Shown here one piece after another: positions 16,077-24,713 of a stretch of DNA of 34,944 nt (position 1 is its first letter; each line of letters opens with the position of its first letter). The stretch covers positions 1 through 34,944 of the forward strand of contig NZ_UTKY01000104.1 in NCBI RefSeq assembly GCF_900583165.1. Reading direction: 5' to 3'. Source of the stretch: Pseudomonas viridiflava. Lineage in GTDB: Bacteria > Pseudomonadota > Gammaproteobacteria > Pseudomonadales > Pseudomonadaceae. Made by a program: the position numbers and the translations under genes. Under the pieces are notes generated by a model. It did no database searches and was not told the origin of the DNA. It worked only from the letters and a program-made list of their open reading frames with translations.

Positions 16077-17492
16077 ATGTTTCTCCCAGTAATTCTGGCA
16101 GGGGGGGCGGGTTCCCGCCTGTGGCCCTTGTCCCGACAGCTCAGCCCTAAGCAATTTTTGCCCATTGTTAATTCTGAACAATCAATGCTTCAGGCGACGA
16201 TAGAGCGATTGGGAGGGCTTGATCAGCACCAGCCGATAATAATCTGCAATGAGCAGCATCGATTCCTTGCAGCGGAGCAACTGCGACAATTGGGTATGGA
16301 GCACTCAAGAATATTGTTAGAACCGGTCGGGCGGAATACGGCTCCGGCAGTAGCCCTGGCCGCGTTGCAGGCAACCGCTACAGGAGATGACCCATTACTG
16401 TTGGTGCTGGCCGCTGATCATCTTATTCAGAATGTAGAGGCATTTCACGCAGGTATCAGGTGTGCAGCGGCGCTGGCTGAAGAAGGTAAATTAGTTACTT
16501 TTGGGATCGTGCCCACGCATCCCGAGACTGGTTTTGGCTATCTTGAAAAAGGTATCGCCCTTGCTGATGGAGGTTTTGCGGTCAGCCGATTTGTCGAAAA
16601 ACCGGACGCTAATACCGCGCAAGCCTATCTCGATAGTGGCCAGTATTTTTGGAACAGCGGAATGTTCATTTTTCGCGCAAGTCGTTATTTAGCGGAGTTA
16701 GAGCTTTTTGCTCCGATGATCCTTGATGCCTGTCGTGCTTCCTTCGAGCTTGCGCAAAAAGATATGCATTTTATTCGAGTTGATACTGAGACTTTTACTG
16801 CATGCCCCGAGGACTCTATTGATTACGCGATCATGGAGCATACAGCGGATGCTGTAGTGGTTCCATTAGATGCTGGATGGAGCGATATCGGCTCATGGTC
16901 AGCGCTATGGGATACTGGGGAAAAAGACTATGACGGCAATGTATTGAAGGGTGATGTCCTGACTGAGCGAACTCTTAATTCTTATGTGCATGCGACTCAT
17001 CGCTTAGTGGCGGCTGTCGGCGTTGAAGATCTTGTTATTGTCGAAACTAAGGATGCAGTTCTAGTAGCACGTAAGGATCAGGTCCAAGAAGTAAAAAAAA
17101 TTGTAGATCAGTTAAAGGATTCCAAGCGCCAGGAACATGCCTCTCACCGAGAAGTGTACCGGCCTTGGGGCTTCTATGATTCTATTGATAATGGCCTTCG
17201 GTATCAGGTTAAGCGCATTACGGTTAATCCAGGTGCTAAACTTTCAGTGCAGATGCACCATCACCGAGCTGAACATTGGGTTGTTGTAAGTGGTACTGCA
17301 CAAGTGACTAATGGCGACAAAACCTACTTGGTAACGGAGAATCAATCTACCTATATACCTATAGGTCAGATTCATGCACTTGAAAATCCTGGTGTGATTC
17401 CGCTTGAGCTTATTGAAGTGCAGTCGGGGACATATTTGGGTGAGGATGATATTGTCCGCTACGAAGATAGATATGGTCGGGCTAACGTGTGA
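16077..17492 (+). CDS. manC: Mannose-1-phosphate guanylyltransferase / mannose-6-phosphate isomerase
   Basis: Makes GDP-D-mannose, the substrate for Gmd and possibly for a mannosyltransferase. The N-terminal nucleotidyltransferase domain has LAGGAGSRLWPLSR and SPKQFLPIV plus FVEKP; the C-terminal cupin (type II phosphomannose isomerase) has VQMHHHRAEHW with metal-binding histidines. I chose ATG 16077 because the protein then starts right at the catalytic strand, with GAAGGA seven bases upstream, giving 471 residues; the open frame from 16011 adds residues foreign to the family. No phosphomannomutase gene is present; AlgC encoded elsewhere could supply it. The LAGGAGS codons contain G7 (16101-16107). 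The name wbpW/algA is also used for this family. Confidence 0.94.
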   Translation: MFLPVILAGGAGSRLWPLSRQLSPKQFLPIVNSEQSMLQATIERLGGLDQHQPIIICNEQHRFLAAEQLRQLGMEHSRILLEPVGRNTAPAVALAALQATATGDDPLLLVLAADHLIQNVEAFHAGIRCAAALAEEGKLVTFGIVPTHPETGFGYLEKGIALADGGFAVSRFVEKPDANTAQAYLDSGQYFWNSGMFIFRASRYLAELELFAPMILDACRASFELAQKDMHFIRVDTETFTACPEDSIDYAIMEHTADAVVVPLDAGWSDIGSWSALWDTGEKDYDGNVLKGDVLTERTLNSYVHATHRLVAAVGVEDLVIVETKDAVLVARKDQVQEVKKIVDQLKDSKRQEHASHREVYRPWGFYDSIDNGLRYQVKRITVNPGAKLSVQMHHHRAEHWVVVSGTAQVTNGDKTYLVTENQSTYIPIGQIHALENPGVIPLELIEVQSGTYLGEDDIVRYEDRYGRANV

Positions 17493-18259
17493 AGATTTCA
17501 ATTATTACTGTTTGTTTTAATAGTGCACAGACGATTCGTCATACCATAGAGTCTGTTTTAGCTCAAACTTATCCTGGTATCGAGTATATCGTTGTTGATG
17601 GTGCTTCAACGGATAATACAGTTTCGATCATTGAAGAGTATGGCGATAGAATTTCAAAGTTTGTCAGTGAGCCTGATAAAGGCATTTACGATGCGATGAA
17701 TAAGGGGGTTTTGCTCGCTACTGGTGACGTCATCGGGATTCTAAACTCTGATGACTTCTACGAAAGCGTCGATGCTATCAGTTGCGTGGTGGACAAATTT
17801 ATGTCCTCTCCAAAAAGTCAGATTGTGTTCGGAGATATCGTTTTTGTTAATTCGGTAGATCTTAATCAGGTTACACGTTTTTATGGCGCTAAAAAATTCA
17901 AACCATGGAAGCTTCGATTTGGCTGGATGCCACCTCACCCGGCCACTTTTATAAGGGCTGCGGCGTATAGAGAATGTGGCTTATATTCACTTAAATACAG
18001 AATTTCAGCTGATTATGAAATGTTTGTACGCCTATTGCTTGTTCATAGATATGATTTTTCTCGGCTCGATAAAGTTTTAGTTCGTATGCGGGCGGGTGGA
18101 GTTAGTACATCTGGGATTAAGAGCAGCCTTCGTTTAAACCAAGAAATCGTTCAGGCTTGTCGTGAAAACGGGGTGTATACCAACATAGTGATGGTCTTGA
18201 GTAAAATGCCATTAAAAATGCTTGAGTATGTTCGGCGCCCGAAAGGTGAGCCTCAATGA
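17489..18259 (+). CDS. Glycosyltransferase family 2 protein
   Basis: A 256-residue GT-A enzyme: KISIITVCFNSAQTI, VVDGASTDNT, SEPDKGIYDAMNKG and the DXD-like NSDD, then HPATFIR and ISADYEMFVRLL. This is the WcaA/WcaE-like branch seen next to gmd-fcl-manC in enterobacterial clusters, so a fucosyl- or similar deoxyhexosyl-transfer role is a reasonable guess, not shown by the sequence. It has no membrane anchor and acts at the cytoplasmic face. GTG 17489 overlaps the manC stop (GTGA), and its stop overlaps the next gene by four bases. Confidence 0.9.
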   Translation: MKISIITVCFNSAQTIRHTIESVLAQTYPGIEYIVVDGASTDNTVSIIEEYGDRISKFVSEPDKGIYDAMNKGVLLATGDVIGILNSDDFYESVDAISCVVDKFMSSPKSQIVFGDIVFVNSVDLNQVTRFYGAKKFKPWKLRFGWMPPHPATFIRAAAYRECGLYSLKYRISADYEMFVRLLLVHRYDFSRLDKVLVRMRAGGVSTSGIKSSLRLNQEIVQACRENGVYTNIVMVLSKMPLKMLEYVRRPKGEPQ

Positions 18260-19212
18260 CCAGTGTTTTGATCACGGGTGGGAATGGGTTTGTTGGTGCT
18301 GCGTTAACAAAGAAAATTACAGCTAGTAATTGCTTTGATGTGAGCATATCTGTCCGCACAGACATAAAATTTCCAAATGTTACGACACACCATATCGCAG
18401 ATTTGAATGGCGAAACGTGTTGGTTGTCTGCGCTTAAAGGTGTTGATGTTGTCGTTCATACTGCAGCTCGCGTTCATGTAATGGAGGACTCATCTGTAGA
18501 TCCTTTGGCCGAATTTCGAAAGGTTAATGTTGAAGGTACTGTGAATCTGGCACTGCAGGCAGTTGCGGCTGGAGTCAAACGTTTTATTTTTTTGAGCTCC
18601 ATTAAAGTTAATGGAGAATTTACGGAGCCGGGCAAGCCATTTCAACCAAATGACTTACCTAGTCCTAAAGATTTTTACGGAATCTCCAAAATGGAGGCCG
18701 AGACGGCGCTTCTTGAAATCGCGGAGCGTGAAAACATTGAGCTAGTTATCATCCGACCCGTATTGGTTTATGGTCCAGGTGTCAAAGCCAATTTTTTGAG
18801 TATGATCCGCTGGTTAAATCGCCGTGTTCCACTTCCGTTTGGAGCTATTCATAACCAACGTAGTTTGGTTTTTCTGGATAATTTGACTGGATTGATAGCT
18901 ACTTGTGTTAATCATCCTGCTGCGGCTAATCAAATTTTCCTAGTGAGCGATGGTGTTGACTTGTCCACAACTCAATTGTTAAAACGACTTTCACATGCGC
19001 TAGGCAAACCGCCTCGATTGATACCGGTGCCAGCGCGGTTTTTAGAGGTGGTTGGTAGTCTTATAGGCAGAGAAGACATTTCAAAACGATTGTGTGGTTC
19101 GCTTCAGGTCGATATCAGCAAAACACGTGATTTACTGAATTGGTCGCCAGAAGTTAACCTTGATCGTGCGCTCGCAATAACAGTGAGTGATTTTTTGAAG
19201 CAGGGGGAATAA
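18256..19212 (+). CDS. WbpK/WbpV-like NAD-dependent sugar-nucleotide 4-ketoreductase/epimerase
   Basis: A 318-residue extended SDR protein: TGGNGFVGAAL at the N-terminus, HTAARVHV, LSSIKVNGE, and YGISKMEAE (YxxxK). It sits directly before wbpL and wbpM, the place of wbpV (O6) or wbpK (O5) in P. aeruginosa. There the protein reduces the WbpM product, UDP-4-keto-6-deoxy-GlcNAc, to UDP-D-QuiNAc (WbpV) or UDP-D-FucNAc (WbpK). Which stereoisomer is made cannot be read from sequence. It overlaps wbpL by one base. Confidence 0.85.
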   Translation: MTSVLITGGNGFVGAALTKKITASNCFDVSISVRTDIKFPNVTTHHIADLNGETCWLSALKGVDVVVHTAARVHVMEDSSVDPLAEFRKVNVEGTVNLALQAVAAGVKRFIFLSSIKVNGEFTEPGKPFQPNDLPSPKDFYGISKMEAETALLEIAERENIELVIIRPVLVYGPGVKANFLSMIRWLNRRVPLPFGAIHNQRSLVFLDNLTGLIATCVNHPAAANQIFLVSDGVDLSTTQLLKRLSHALGKPPRLIPVPARFLEVVGSLIGREDISKRLCGSLQVDISKTRDLLNWSPEVNLDRALAITVSDFLKQGE

Positions 19213-20225
19213 TGTTCTGGCGAGGATTATTGATAACTGTATTGTTATCTCTTCTAATGACCTGGCTGCTGCGTTATTACGCATTGGCTCGCCGCATCGT
19301 CGATATCCCTAACGCACGTAGTTCTCATACCGTGACGACCCCTCGGGGTGGAGGCGTCGCTATTGTTCTGAGCTTTCTGCTTGCATTGCTATTGTTGTCA
19401 ATGACTGGTAATTCTTCTTCGTCAGTGGCAATAGGCTTATTTGGTTCAGGACTGGCAGTTGCTGTTTTAGGTTTTCTCGACGATCACGGCCACATTGCTG
19501 CCCGCTGGCGCCTGCTTGGACATTTCGCGGCGTCATTATGGGCGCTCTATTGGCTCGGTGGCCTGCCAGCGGTCACGTTATTTGGCTTTCACCTCGAGTT
19601 GGGTTGGTTGGGGCACATCCTAGCCGTGCTTTATCTAGTCTGGCTGCTCAACCTCTATAACTTTATGGACGGTATCGACGGGATTGCAAGTGTGGAAGCC
19701 ATTTGCACTTGTCTCAGTGCAAGTTTGTTGTATTGGTTGTTAGGTTTTGAAGGCTTGATGATTTTGCCTCTGGTGCTTGCTGCTGCCGTAGCGGGTTTTT
19801 TGTTCTGGAATTTCCCGCCTGCTCGCATTTTCATGGGGGACGCAGGCAGTGGCTTTCTAGGTATTATTTTGGGGGTGTTATCGCTTCAGGCGGCTTGGGC
19901 TTCACCTGCGTTTCTATGGGTTTGGCTAATCCTGCTGGGCGTATTCATCGTCGATGCAACGTTCACCCTTATCCGCCGCTTGGTACGTGGGGATAAGGTC
20001 TATGAGGCGCACCGCAGTCATGCTTATCAATTTGCTTCTCGGCATTTTGGCAAACATTTACCGATCACCCTGACCGTTGCAGCCATCAACCTGCTTTGGT
20101 TATTACCAATCGCGCTGTGCGTTGCGTTGTGGGGTATGGATGGCTTTTTGGGTTTGGCTATTGCGTACTTACCCTTGATCCTCTTGGCCGTCAAATTCAA
20201 GGCTGGCGAATTGGAGCGTACTTAG
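19212..20225 (+). CDS. wbpL: Initiating glycosyl-1-phosphate transferase WbpL
   Basis: Transfers a UDP-N-acetyl-6-deoxyhexosamine phosphate to undecaprenyl phosphate and so starts each O-unit. It is a polytopic member of the MraY/WecA family (about ten or eleven spans, 337 residues). Visible motifs are RSSHTVTTPRGGG at the N-terminus, NLYNFMDGIDGIA (catalytic Asp-rich loop) and FMGDAGSGFLG, with the HRSHAYQ cytoplasmic loop near the C-terminus. In P. aeruginosa, WbpL accepts FucNAc or QuiNAc, matching the two flanking genes. About 97 bp separate it from wbpM; no clear promoter is visible there. Confidence 0.93.
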   Translation: MFWRGLLITVLLSLLMTWLLRYYALARRIVDIPNARSSHTVTTPRGGGVAIVLSFLLALLLLSMTGNSSSSVAIGLFGSGLAVAVLGFLDDHGHIAARWRLLGHFAASLWALYWLGGLPAVTLFGFHLELGWLGHILAVLYLVWLLNLYNFMDGIDGIASVEAICTCLSASLLYWLLGFEGLMILPLVLAAAVAGFLFWNFPPARIFMGDAGSGFLGIILGVLSLQAAWASPAFLWVWLILLGVFIVDATFTLIRRLVRGDKVYEAHRSHAYQFASRHFGKHLPITLTVAAINLLWLLPIALCVALWGMDGFLGLAIAYLPLILLAVKFKAGELERT

Positions 20226-20322
20226 GCCCTGCGTGATAGCAACGTGGATGACCTTTTTCAGCCACAATGTGTCTACCGTCGTAGAATGGCGGCGAAATAA
20301 GTATTTTTAGGAGCAGCAATCG

Positions 20323-22332
20323 GTGGCCGACGGCGTTATGGAAAAGTTACGAACCTTCTTGGTGGGGTTACCACGCGGTCAAAAAAGGCTGCTTCAGGTG
20401 GTCAGTGACATCGTTGTGGTATGGGCCGCGCTGTGGCTTGCCTTCATCGTAAGGTTGGGTGTGGAGGACATGATCAACCCTCTGCGTGGTCACTTATGGC
20501 TATTCCTGGCTGCTCCAGTCGTTGCTATACCTCTATTTATTCGTTTTGGCCTGTACCGGGCCGTCATGCGTTATTTCGGCAATGATGCCTTGATTGCCAT
20601 TATCAAGGCCGTGAGTCTTTCTGCTTTGATATTGGGTGTGGTTGTCTACTGGTACAGCAATCATCAGAACGTAGTGCCGCGTTCTATCGTGTTCAACTAT
20701 TGGTGGCTTAGCCTGATCATGGTCGGCGGCATGCGCTTGGCTATGCGCCAGTACTTTTTAGGCGATTGGTTTTACGCTTCACAGCATGTCCCTTTCAGGA
20801 ATCAGGAAGATACCCTTCCGCGCGTTGCCATCTACGGCGCGGGTTCGGCCGGTAATCAATTGGTTGCGGCGCTGCGGATGGGGCGTGTGATGCGTCCTGT
20901 CGCGTTTATAGACGATGATGCGAGTATTTCTGACAGGGTGATCGCCGGGCTGCATGTCTATAAACCTAAGCACATTCAACGAATGATCGACGCTACCGGC
21001 GCCCAGGAAATTTTGTTGGCGATTCCGTCTTCCAATAGGGTTCGCCGGCGTGAAGTGCTGGGGTTTCTGGAAGGATTTCCGCTACATGTGCGCAGTGTTC
21101 CCGGCTTCATGGACCTGGCCAGCGGCAGGGTTAAGGTGGACGATATTCAGGAGGTCGACATTGCCGACCTGTTGGGCCGCGACGCGGTACCTGCCCAGAG
21201 TGAGTTGCTTGAGCACTGTATCAAGGGGCAGTGTGTTCTAGTCACCGGCGCTGGAGGTTCAATCGGCTCCGAACTTTGCCGGCAAATTATTGCCCTGCGA
21301 CCCAAAACGCTGCTGCTGTTTGAACACAGTGAGTTTAATCTTTACAGCATAGCTTCTGAGCTCGAACAGTATGTGAAGCGTAAGTCGTTGCCGGTGACGT
21401 TATTGCCGATTCTCGGTTCGGTACGCAGCGAGCCCAAGTTGCTCGATGTGATGAAGAGTTGGAATGTTGATACTGTCTATCATGCGGCAGCCTATAAACA
21501 TGTTCCGATGGTAGAGCACAATATTGCTGAAGGTGTACTGAATAATGTAATGGGTACACTGAATGCTGCCCAGGCGGCCCTTCAAGCAGGTGTGTCGAAC
21601 TTTGTACTGATTTCAACCGACAAGGCTGTTCGCCCGACTAATGTCATGGGGAGTACCAAGCGTCTTGCTGAGTTGACCTTACAAGCATTAAGTCGCGAAT
21701 TGGCGCCGGTGTTATTCGGTGATAAGTCCAATGTGTCCCGTGTCAATAAGACCCGCTTTACCATGGTCCGTTTTGGCAATGTCCTGGGTTCTTCAGGTTC
21801 TGTAATTCCGTTGTTTCACAAGCAGATCAAAGCGGGTGGGCCGCTGACGGTCACTCACCCGAACATCACCCGTTACTTTATGACCATCCCCGAAGCCGCG
21901 CAGCTCGTGATTCAAGCCGGCTCGATGGGGTTGGGTGGTGATGTGTTCGTGTTGGATATGGGCGAGCCGGTAAAAATTGCCGAGTTGGCTGAAAAGATGA
22001 TTCATTTGTCCGGCTTGAGTGTGCGCTCCGATAAGAACCTGCACGGGGACATCGCAATCGAGTTCACCGGCCTGCGTCCTGGAGAAAAGCTATACGAGGA
22101 ATTGCTGATCGGCGATAACGTCACCACCACTCGCCATCCCATGATCATGAGTGCCAACGAAGATCACCTGCCGTGGGATGCGCTAAAAGGCAAGCTGAGC
22201 GAATTGATGGGGGCTGTTGAGGACGATGATTACGCCCGCGTTCGACAACTCCTACGCGAAACAGTCAGCGGCTACTCTCCCGACGGTGAAATTGTCGACT
22301 GGATGTATCAGCAGCGTCGACTGGAACCTTGA
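20323..22332 (+). CDS. wbpM: UDP-GlcNAc C4,C6-dehydratase WbpM
   Basis: A 669-residue inner-membrane nucleotide-sugar dehydratase that makes UDP-4-keto-6-deoxy-GlcNAc, precursor of D-FucNAc or D-QuiNAc. Four hydrophobic segments occupy roughly residues 25-145, followed by a CoA-binding-like Rossmann domain (YGAGSAGNQL) and the catalytic SDR domain (VTGAGGSIGSEL; STDKAVRPTNVMGSTK). The usual catalytic Tyr is Met in NVMGSTK, the SMK variant known for WbpM. GTG 20323 is chosen for its leader AGGAG at 20309-20313; ATG 20338 has none. It ends the O-antigen locus, in its conserved place before the comEA-like gene. Confidence 0.96.
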   Translation: MADGVMEKLRTFLVGLPRGQKRLLQVVSDIVVVWAALWLAFIVRLGVEDMINPLRGHLWLFLAAPVVAIPLFIRFGLYRAVMRYFGNDALIAIIKAVSLSALILGVVVYWYSNHQNVVPRSIVFNYWWLSLIMVGGMRLAMRQYFLGDWFYASQHVPFRNQEDTLPRVAIYGAGSAGNQLVAALRMGRVMRPVAFIDDDASISDRVIAGLHVYKPKHIQRMIDATGAQEILLAIPSSNRVRRREVLGFLEGFPLHVRSVPGFMDLASGRVKVDDIQEVDIADLLGRDAVPAQSELLEHCIKGQCVLVTGAGGSIGSELCRQIIALRPKTLLLFEHSEFNLYSIASELEQYVKRKSLPVTLLPILGSVRSEPKLLDVMKSWNVDTVYHAAAYKHVPMVEHNIAEGVLNNVMGTLNAAQAALQAGVSNFVLISTDKAVRPTNVMGSTKRLAELTLQALSRELAPVLFGDKSNVSRVNKTRFTMVRFGNVLGSSGSVIPLFHKQIKAGGPLTVTHPNITRYFMTIPEAAQLVIQAGSMGLGGDVFVLDMGEPVKIAELAEKMIHLSGLSVRSDKNLHGDIAIEFTGLRPGEKLYEELLIGDNVTTTRHPMIMSANEDHLPWDALKGKLSELMGAVEDDDYARVRQLLRETVSGYSPDGEIVDWMYQQRRLEP

Positions 22333-22389
22333 TTAACACTCTGTTACCGAACCACTTTTGACGAATCCCCAACATCACCTAAGTTTGAG

Positions 22390-22414
22390 AAGCAGCTTCG
22401 GAAAAGCTGCTTTT
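22390..22414 (+). terminator. Terminator after wbpM
   Basis: A 9-bp stem (22390-22398 with 22404-22412) and loop CGGAA, ending in TTTT. It lies 57 bases past the wbpM stop and before the leader of the comEA-like gene, so it probably closes the O-antigen transcript. Confidence 0.8.
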
Positions 22415-22441
22415 CAACTTACCGATCCCAAGGAGCGTCAA

Positions 22442-22774
22442 ATGCAAAACACCTACGTCACCTCCCTTATCTTCGCCTTCCTCACCACCCTTTCTGTTAC
22501 CACCACCGCGGCCCCCTCTATCAAGCCCGAAGCGGTGACGCCTGTTACTGCCCAGGTATCCGCGCTGGAGCAGTCCTCCAAGGTCAACCTCAACGCTGCT
22601 GACGCCGAGACTCTGCGTCGTGACCTGTTTGGCATCGGCGCGGCTAAAGCCAAGGCGATCATCGCTTACCGCGAGAGCAATGGCCCGTTCACTGCTGTGG
22701 ATGAGTTGTTGGAGGTGAAGGGCATAGGCAAAGCGCTGCTGGAGAAAAACCGCGAAAGGTTGGCACTCAACTAA
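22442..22774 (+). CDS. ComEA-family helix-hairpin-helix protein
   Basis: A 110-residue exported protein: a Sec signal peptide (about residues 1-22, ending in TTAA), a short linker, then a ComEA-type domain with two HhH motifs (VNLNAADAETLRRD, FGIGAAKAKAI, VKGIGKALLEKNRERL). ComEA proteins bind DNA non-specifically in the periplasm; in Pseudomonas such small proteins follow wbpM and their role in competence is unproven. ATG 22442 has a perfect AAGGAG leader six bases upstream; the longer open frame from 22358 would run through the terminator hairpin and is rejected. Confidence 0.92.
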   Translation: MQNTYVTSLIFAFLTTLSVTTTAAPSIKPEAVTPVTAQVSALEQSSKVNLNAADAETLRRDLFGIGAAKAKAIIAYRESNGPFTAVDELLEVKGIGKALLEKNRERLALN

Positions 22775-22783
22775 ATTAACCAG

Positions 22784-22809
22784 AAGGCCGGTCAGTGACC
22801 GGCCTTTTT
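22784..22809 (+). terminator. Terminator after the comEA-like gene
   Basis: A strong 9-bp GC-rich stem (AAGGCCGGT 22784-22792 with ACCGGCCTT 22798-22806) with a five-base loop and TTTTT. It begins nine bases after the stop codon. Confidence 0.93.
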
Positions 22810-22894
22810 ACGTTTAATTTTTGCCCCATCTCGTTCCTCCGGGTGACACACAATCAACACCTTGGCACGAAAACTGATTACATCTCCCTCATGC

Positions 22895-22907
22895 ATTGTT
22901 CAACAAT
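22895..22907. promoter_or_regulatory. Candidate operator of the GntR regulator
   Basis: ATTGTTCAACAAT is a perfect 13-bp palindrome. Its core matches TNGTNNNACNA, the form known for FadR-type GntR operators. It lies four bases before the GAGG leader of the regulator gene, where a bound protein would block its own expression. Binding by this protein is inferred. Confidence 0.6.
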
Positions 22908-22919
22908 CGTGAGGTGGCC

Positions 22920-23558
22920 ATGTCGCCCAGCTTATCGTTAGCCGACCAGATAGCCCTTGAGCTTCGTGCCGACATCATCGGCGGGCGGCTTTTGCCAGGC
23001 ATGGCATTGGTCGAAGTGGAGTTGGTCAAGGCCTATAGCGCGTCGCGCAATACGATCCGAGAGGCATTGCACCGTCTGGGGCAGGAGGGGCTGACGCGCT
23101 ATGTGCGCAATAAAGGTGTGATGGTTCGGCGCCTGGAGCGGGAAGAGGTGCGCGATTTGTTTGTGGTCCGTCGCACACTGGAATTGCAGGCCATTACCCA
23201 TAGCTGCGCGCTTACTGAAGAACAATCCGAACGCATGCAAAACGCCATCGATGCCACCCGTCTGGCCCGGGAGCGAGAGGATTGGCGCGCGGTCGCTACG
23301 CACAGCCTGGTGTTCCACCAGCAGATCGTCGGCTTGATGCGCAGCCGGCTGTTCGATGAGTTTTTCGCCCAGGTGATCGCCCAGTTACGCCTGGTGTTTT
23401 GCGCTGCGCCCGATGAGCAGCGTTTCCAGTCGCCCTGGCTGGAGCGTGGCCATGAGATTTATCAACTGTTGGTCCAGCACAACAAGCCGGCGGCCGGGGA
23501 GGCGATGAGCGTATACCTGGATGATTCTGAGCGTCTGTCGTTGGCCCTGTTTTCCTAA
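22920..23558 (+). CDS. GntR-family (FadR/FCD subgroup) transcriptional regulator
   Basis: A 212-residue regulator. The N-terminal winged helix-turn-helix covers about residues 5-70, with LRADIIGGRLLPGMALVE, YSASRNTIREALHRLGQEGL and VMVRRLEREEV; the all-helical FCD ligand-binding domain follows (DLFVVRRTLE, then histidines in THSLVFHQQIVGL and GHEIYQLLVQHN that may bind metal). ATG 22920 follows GAGG at 22911-22914; an upstream TTG frame would start inside the operator palindrome. It is 21 bp upstream of the DUF1989 gene and probably controls it, and perhaps the nearby permease. The ligand is unknown. Confidence 0.9.
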   Translation: MSPSLSLADQIALELRADIIGGRLLPGMALVEVELVKAYSASRNTIREALHRLGQEGLTRYVRNKGVMVRRLEREEVRDLFVVRRTLELQAITHSCALTEEQSERMQNAIDATRLAREREDWRAVATHSLVFHQQIVGLMRSRLFDEFFAQVIAQLRLVFCAAPDEQRFQSPWLERGHEIYQLLVQHNKPAAGEAMSVYLDDSERLSLALFS

Positions 23559-23579
23559 CCTTGATGGAGGAACCCAATC

Positions 23580-24428
23580 ATGTACAAAGACTATCCGGCG
23601 GCCTATCAAGTCAGTAAAGGCTCAGCCTTGCAGGTCGACACGGCGTTTTACGAGCGCATTCGGGAGCAAAAACAGCAACGCACGCTGATCGAGCAGTTCG
23701 AGGTACCCATTCGAACTGGCAGGGCGTGGAAGGTACCCGCCGGTCATGTGTTTCGTGTCACCACGCCCGTTGGCCCGCAAGTGGGTGATTTCAACGTGTG
23801 GAACGCCAATGATCCCCGCGAACGCCTATGGGCCGCGCGTACTCGGCAATTACAGGGTGCCCATGTCAGCACGCACGACCGACTCTGGTCGAACCTGCCA
23901 TTTCTGAGACCGCTGGTGACGATCACCGACGACAGCCTGGCAAGTTATGGCATTGATGAGCACGGCGGTCGCTTGCACGATTTGCTTGGCACGCGCTGCG
24001 ACCCTTATGTAAACCGCATGCTGACTGGCGAAGACTTTCATCATCACTGCCACTCAAACCTGACCCGTGCGGTTTTGCCCCACGGCCTGACGGAATTCGA
24101 CGTGCATGACGTGCTGAATATTTTCCAATGCACCGGCCTCAATCATGACGACATGTATTTCATGAAGGCCTGCCCGGCGCAGAAGGGTGACTACCTGGAG
24201 TTCTTCGCCGAGATTGATGTGTTGTGCGCGTTGTCGACGTGCCCCGGCGGGGATCTGTCGCTGCCGATGTGGGGGCCGGACGCGCAGGACCCGCTGACGG
24301 TGTGCCGTCCGTTGGGGGTTGAGATCTATAGCTTGGAAGCTGAGTTACTCGAAGGCTGGCGTCAGCCTGAGCGTGCTGCCTACAAGGGGCAGCACGGGTT
24401 ACAGATCGCCAGGGCGCAGTGGGAATAA
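23580..24428 (+). CDS. DUF1989 (urea carboxylase-associated) family protein
   Basis: A 282-residue protein of the DUF1989 family, proteins often annotated as urea carboxylase-associated or aminomethyltransferase-like but without a firm activity. Family features seen: VPAGHVFRVTTPVGPQVGDFNVWN near residue 55, CHSNLTRAV, NIFQCTGLNHDD and GDYLEFFAEIDVLCALSTCPGGD. The paired histidines and cysteines could hold a metal or form an active site. ATG 23580 has GGAGG at 23566-23570. It probably shares a transcript with the GntR gene. No urea carboxylase or urea amidolyase gene is near; the closest metabolic neighbour is an amine permease, so a role in amine or amino-alcohol catabolism is an inference. 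Confidence 0.85.
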   Translation: MYKDYPAAYQVSKGSALQVDTAFYERIREQKQQRTLIEQFEVPIRTGRAWKVPAGHVFRVTTPVGPQVGDFNVWNANDPRERLWAARTRQLQGAHVSTHDRLWSNLPFLRPLVTITDDSLASYGIDEHGGRLHDLLGTRCDPYVNRMLTGEDFHHHCHSNLTRAVLPHGLTEFDVHDVLNIFQCTGLNHDDMYFMKACPAQKGDYLEFFAEIDVLCALSTCPGGDLSLPMWGPDAQDPLTVCRPLGVEIYSLEAELLEGWRQPERAAYKGQHGLQIARAQWE

Positions 24429-24434
24429 ATCAAC

Positions 24435-24602
24435 CTAGCGATCCTGCGCATCCTTGGCATCCGCCTGCGCGTTGCGTTCGGCCACGCGCTTGCGTTGTTC
24501 GTCGGTGAGTTCGACTTTGTTGGCGCTGTCTCGCAGCATCATCAGGCCACCGACGATCGACCCGATCGCAACCACTAAAATCAACCATGCATACCACGGC
24601 AT
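24435..24602 (-). CDS. DUF2897 family small membrane protein
   Basis: A 55-residue protein read on the minus strand: MPWYAWLILVVAIGSIVGGL, one N-terminal membrane span (about residues 5-22), then LRDSANKVELTDEQRKR and a charged alanine-rich helix. This matches the DUF2897 type common in pseudomonads. The leader AAGGAG is well placed six bases before the ATG at 24602. It converges with the DUF1989 gene with a six-base gap and lies 111 bp downstream of the permease gene on the same strand. Function unknown. Confidence 0.85.
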   Translation of the reverse strand: MPWYAWLILVVAIGSIVGGLMMLRDSANKVELTDEQRKRVAERNAQADAKDAQDR

Positions 24603-24713
24603 AAGGCTCTCCTTGAGGCAGATTGCCGTGGGAGAATTTTCCCACGGGAATAACTGCTTTGAGTAACGGGCTTTCTCACTAGTTCAGTGTAGGCCCGTTC
24701 TGCCTTCAGTGGC

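Noticed and set aside
22863..22878. A sigma-54-like -24 element (TGGCACGA) upstream of the GntR gene
   Set aside because: The -12 part reads CTGAT and lacks the invariant GC, so the promoter call is not supported.
24626..24647. An 8-bp inverted repeat (CCGTGGGA/TCCCACGG) between eat and the DUF2897 gene
   Set aside because: It has no adjoining T-run in the direction of transcription, so I did not call it a terminator; it may still affect RNA structure upstream of the small gene.
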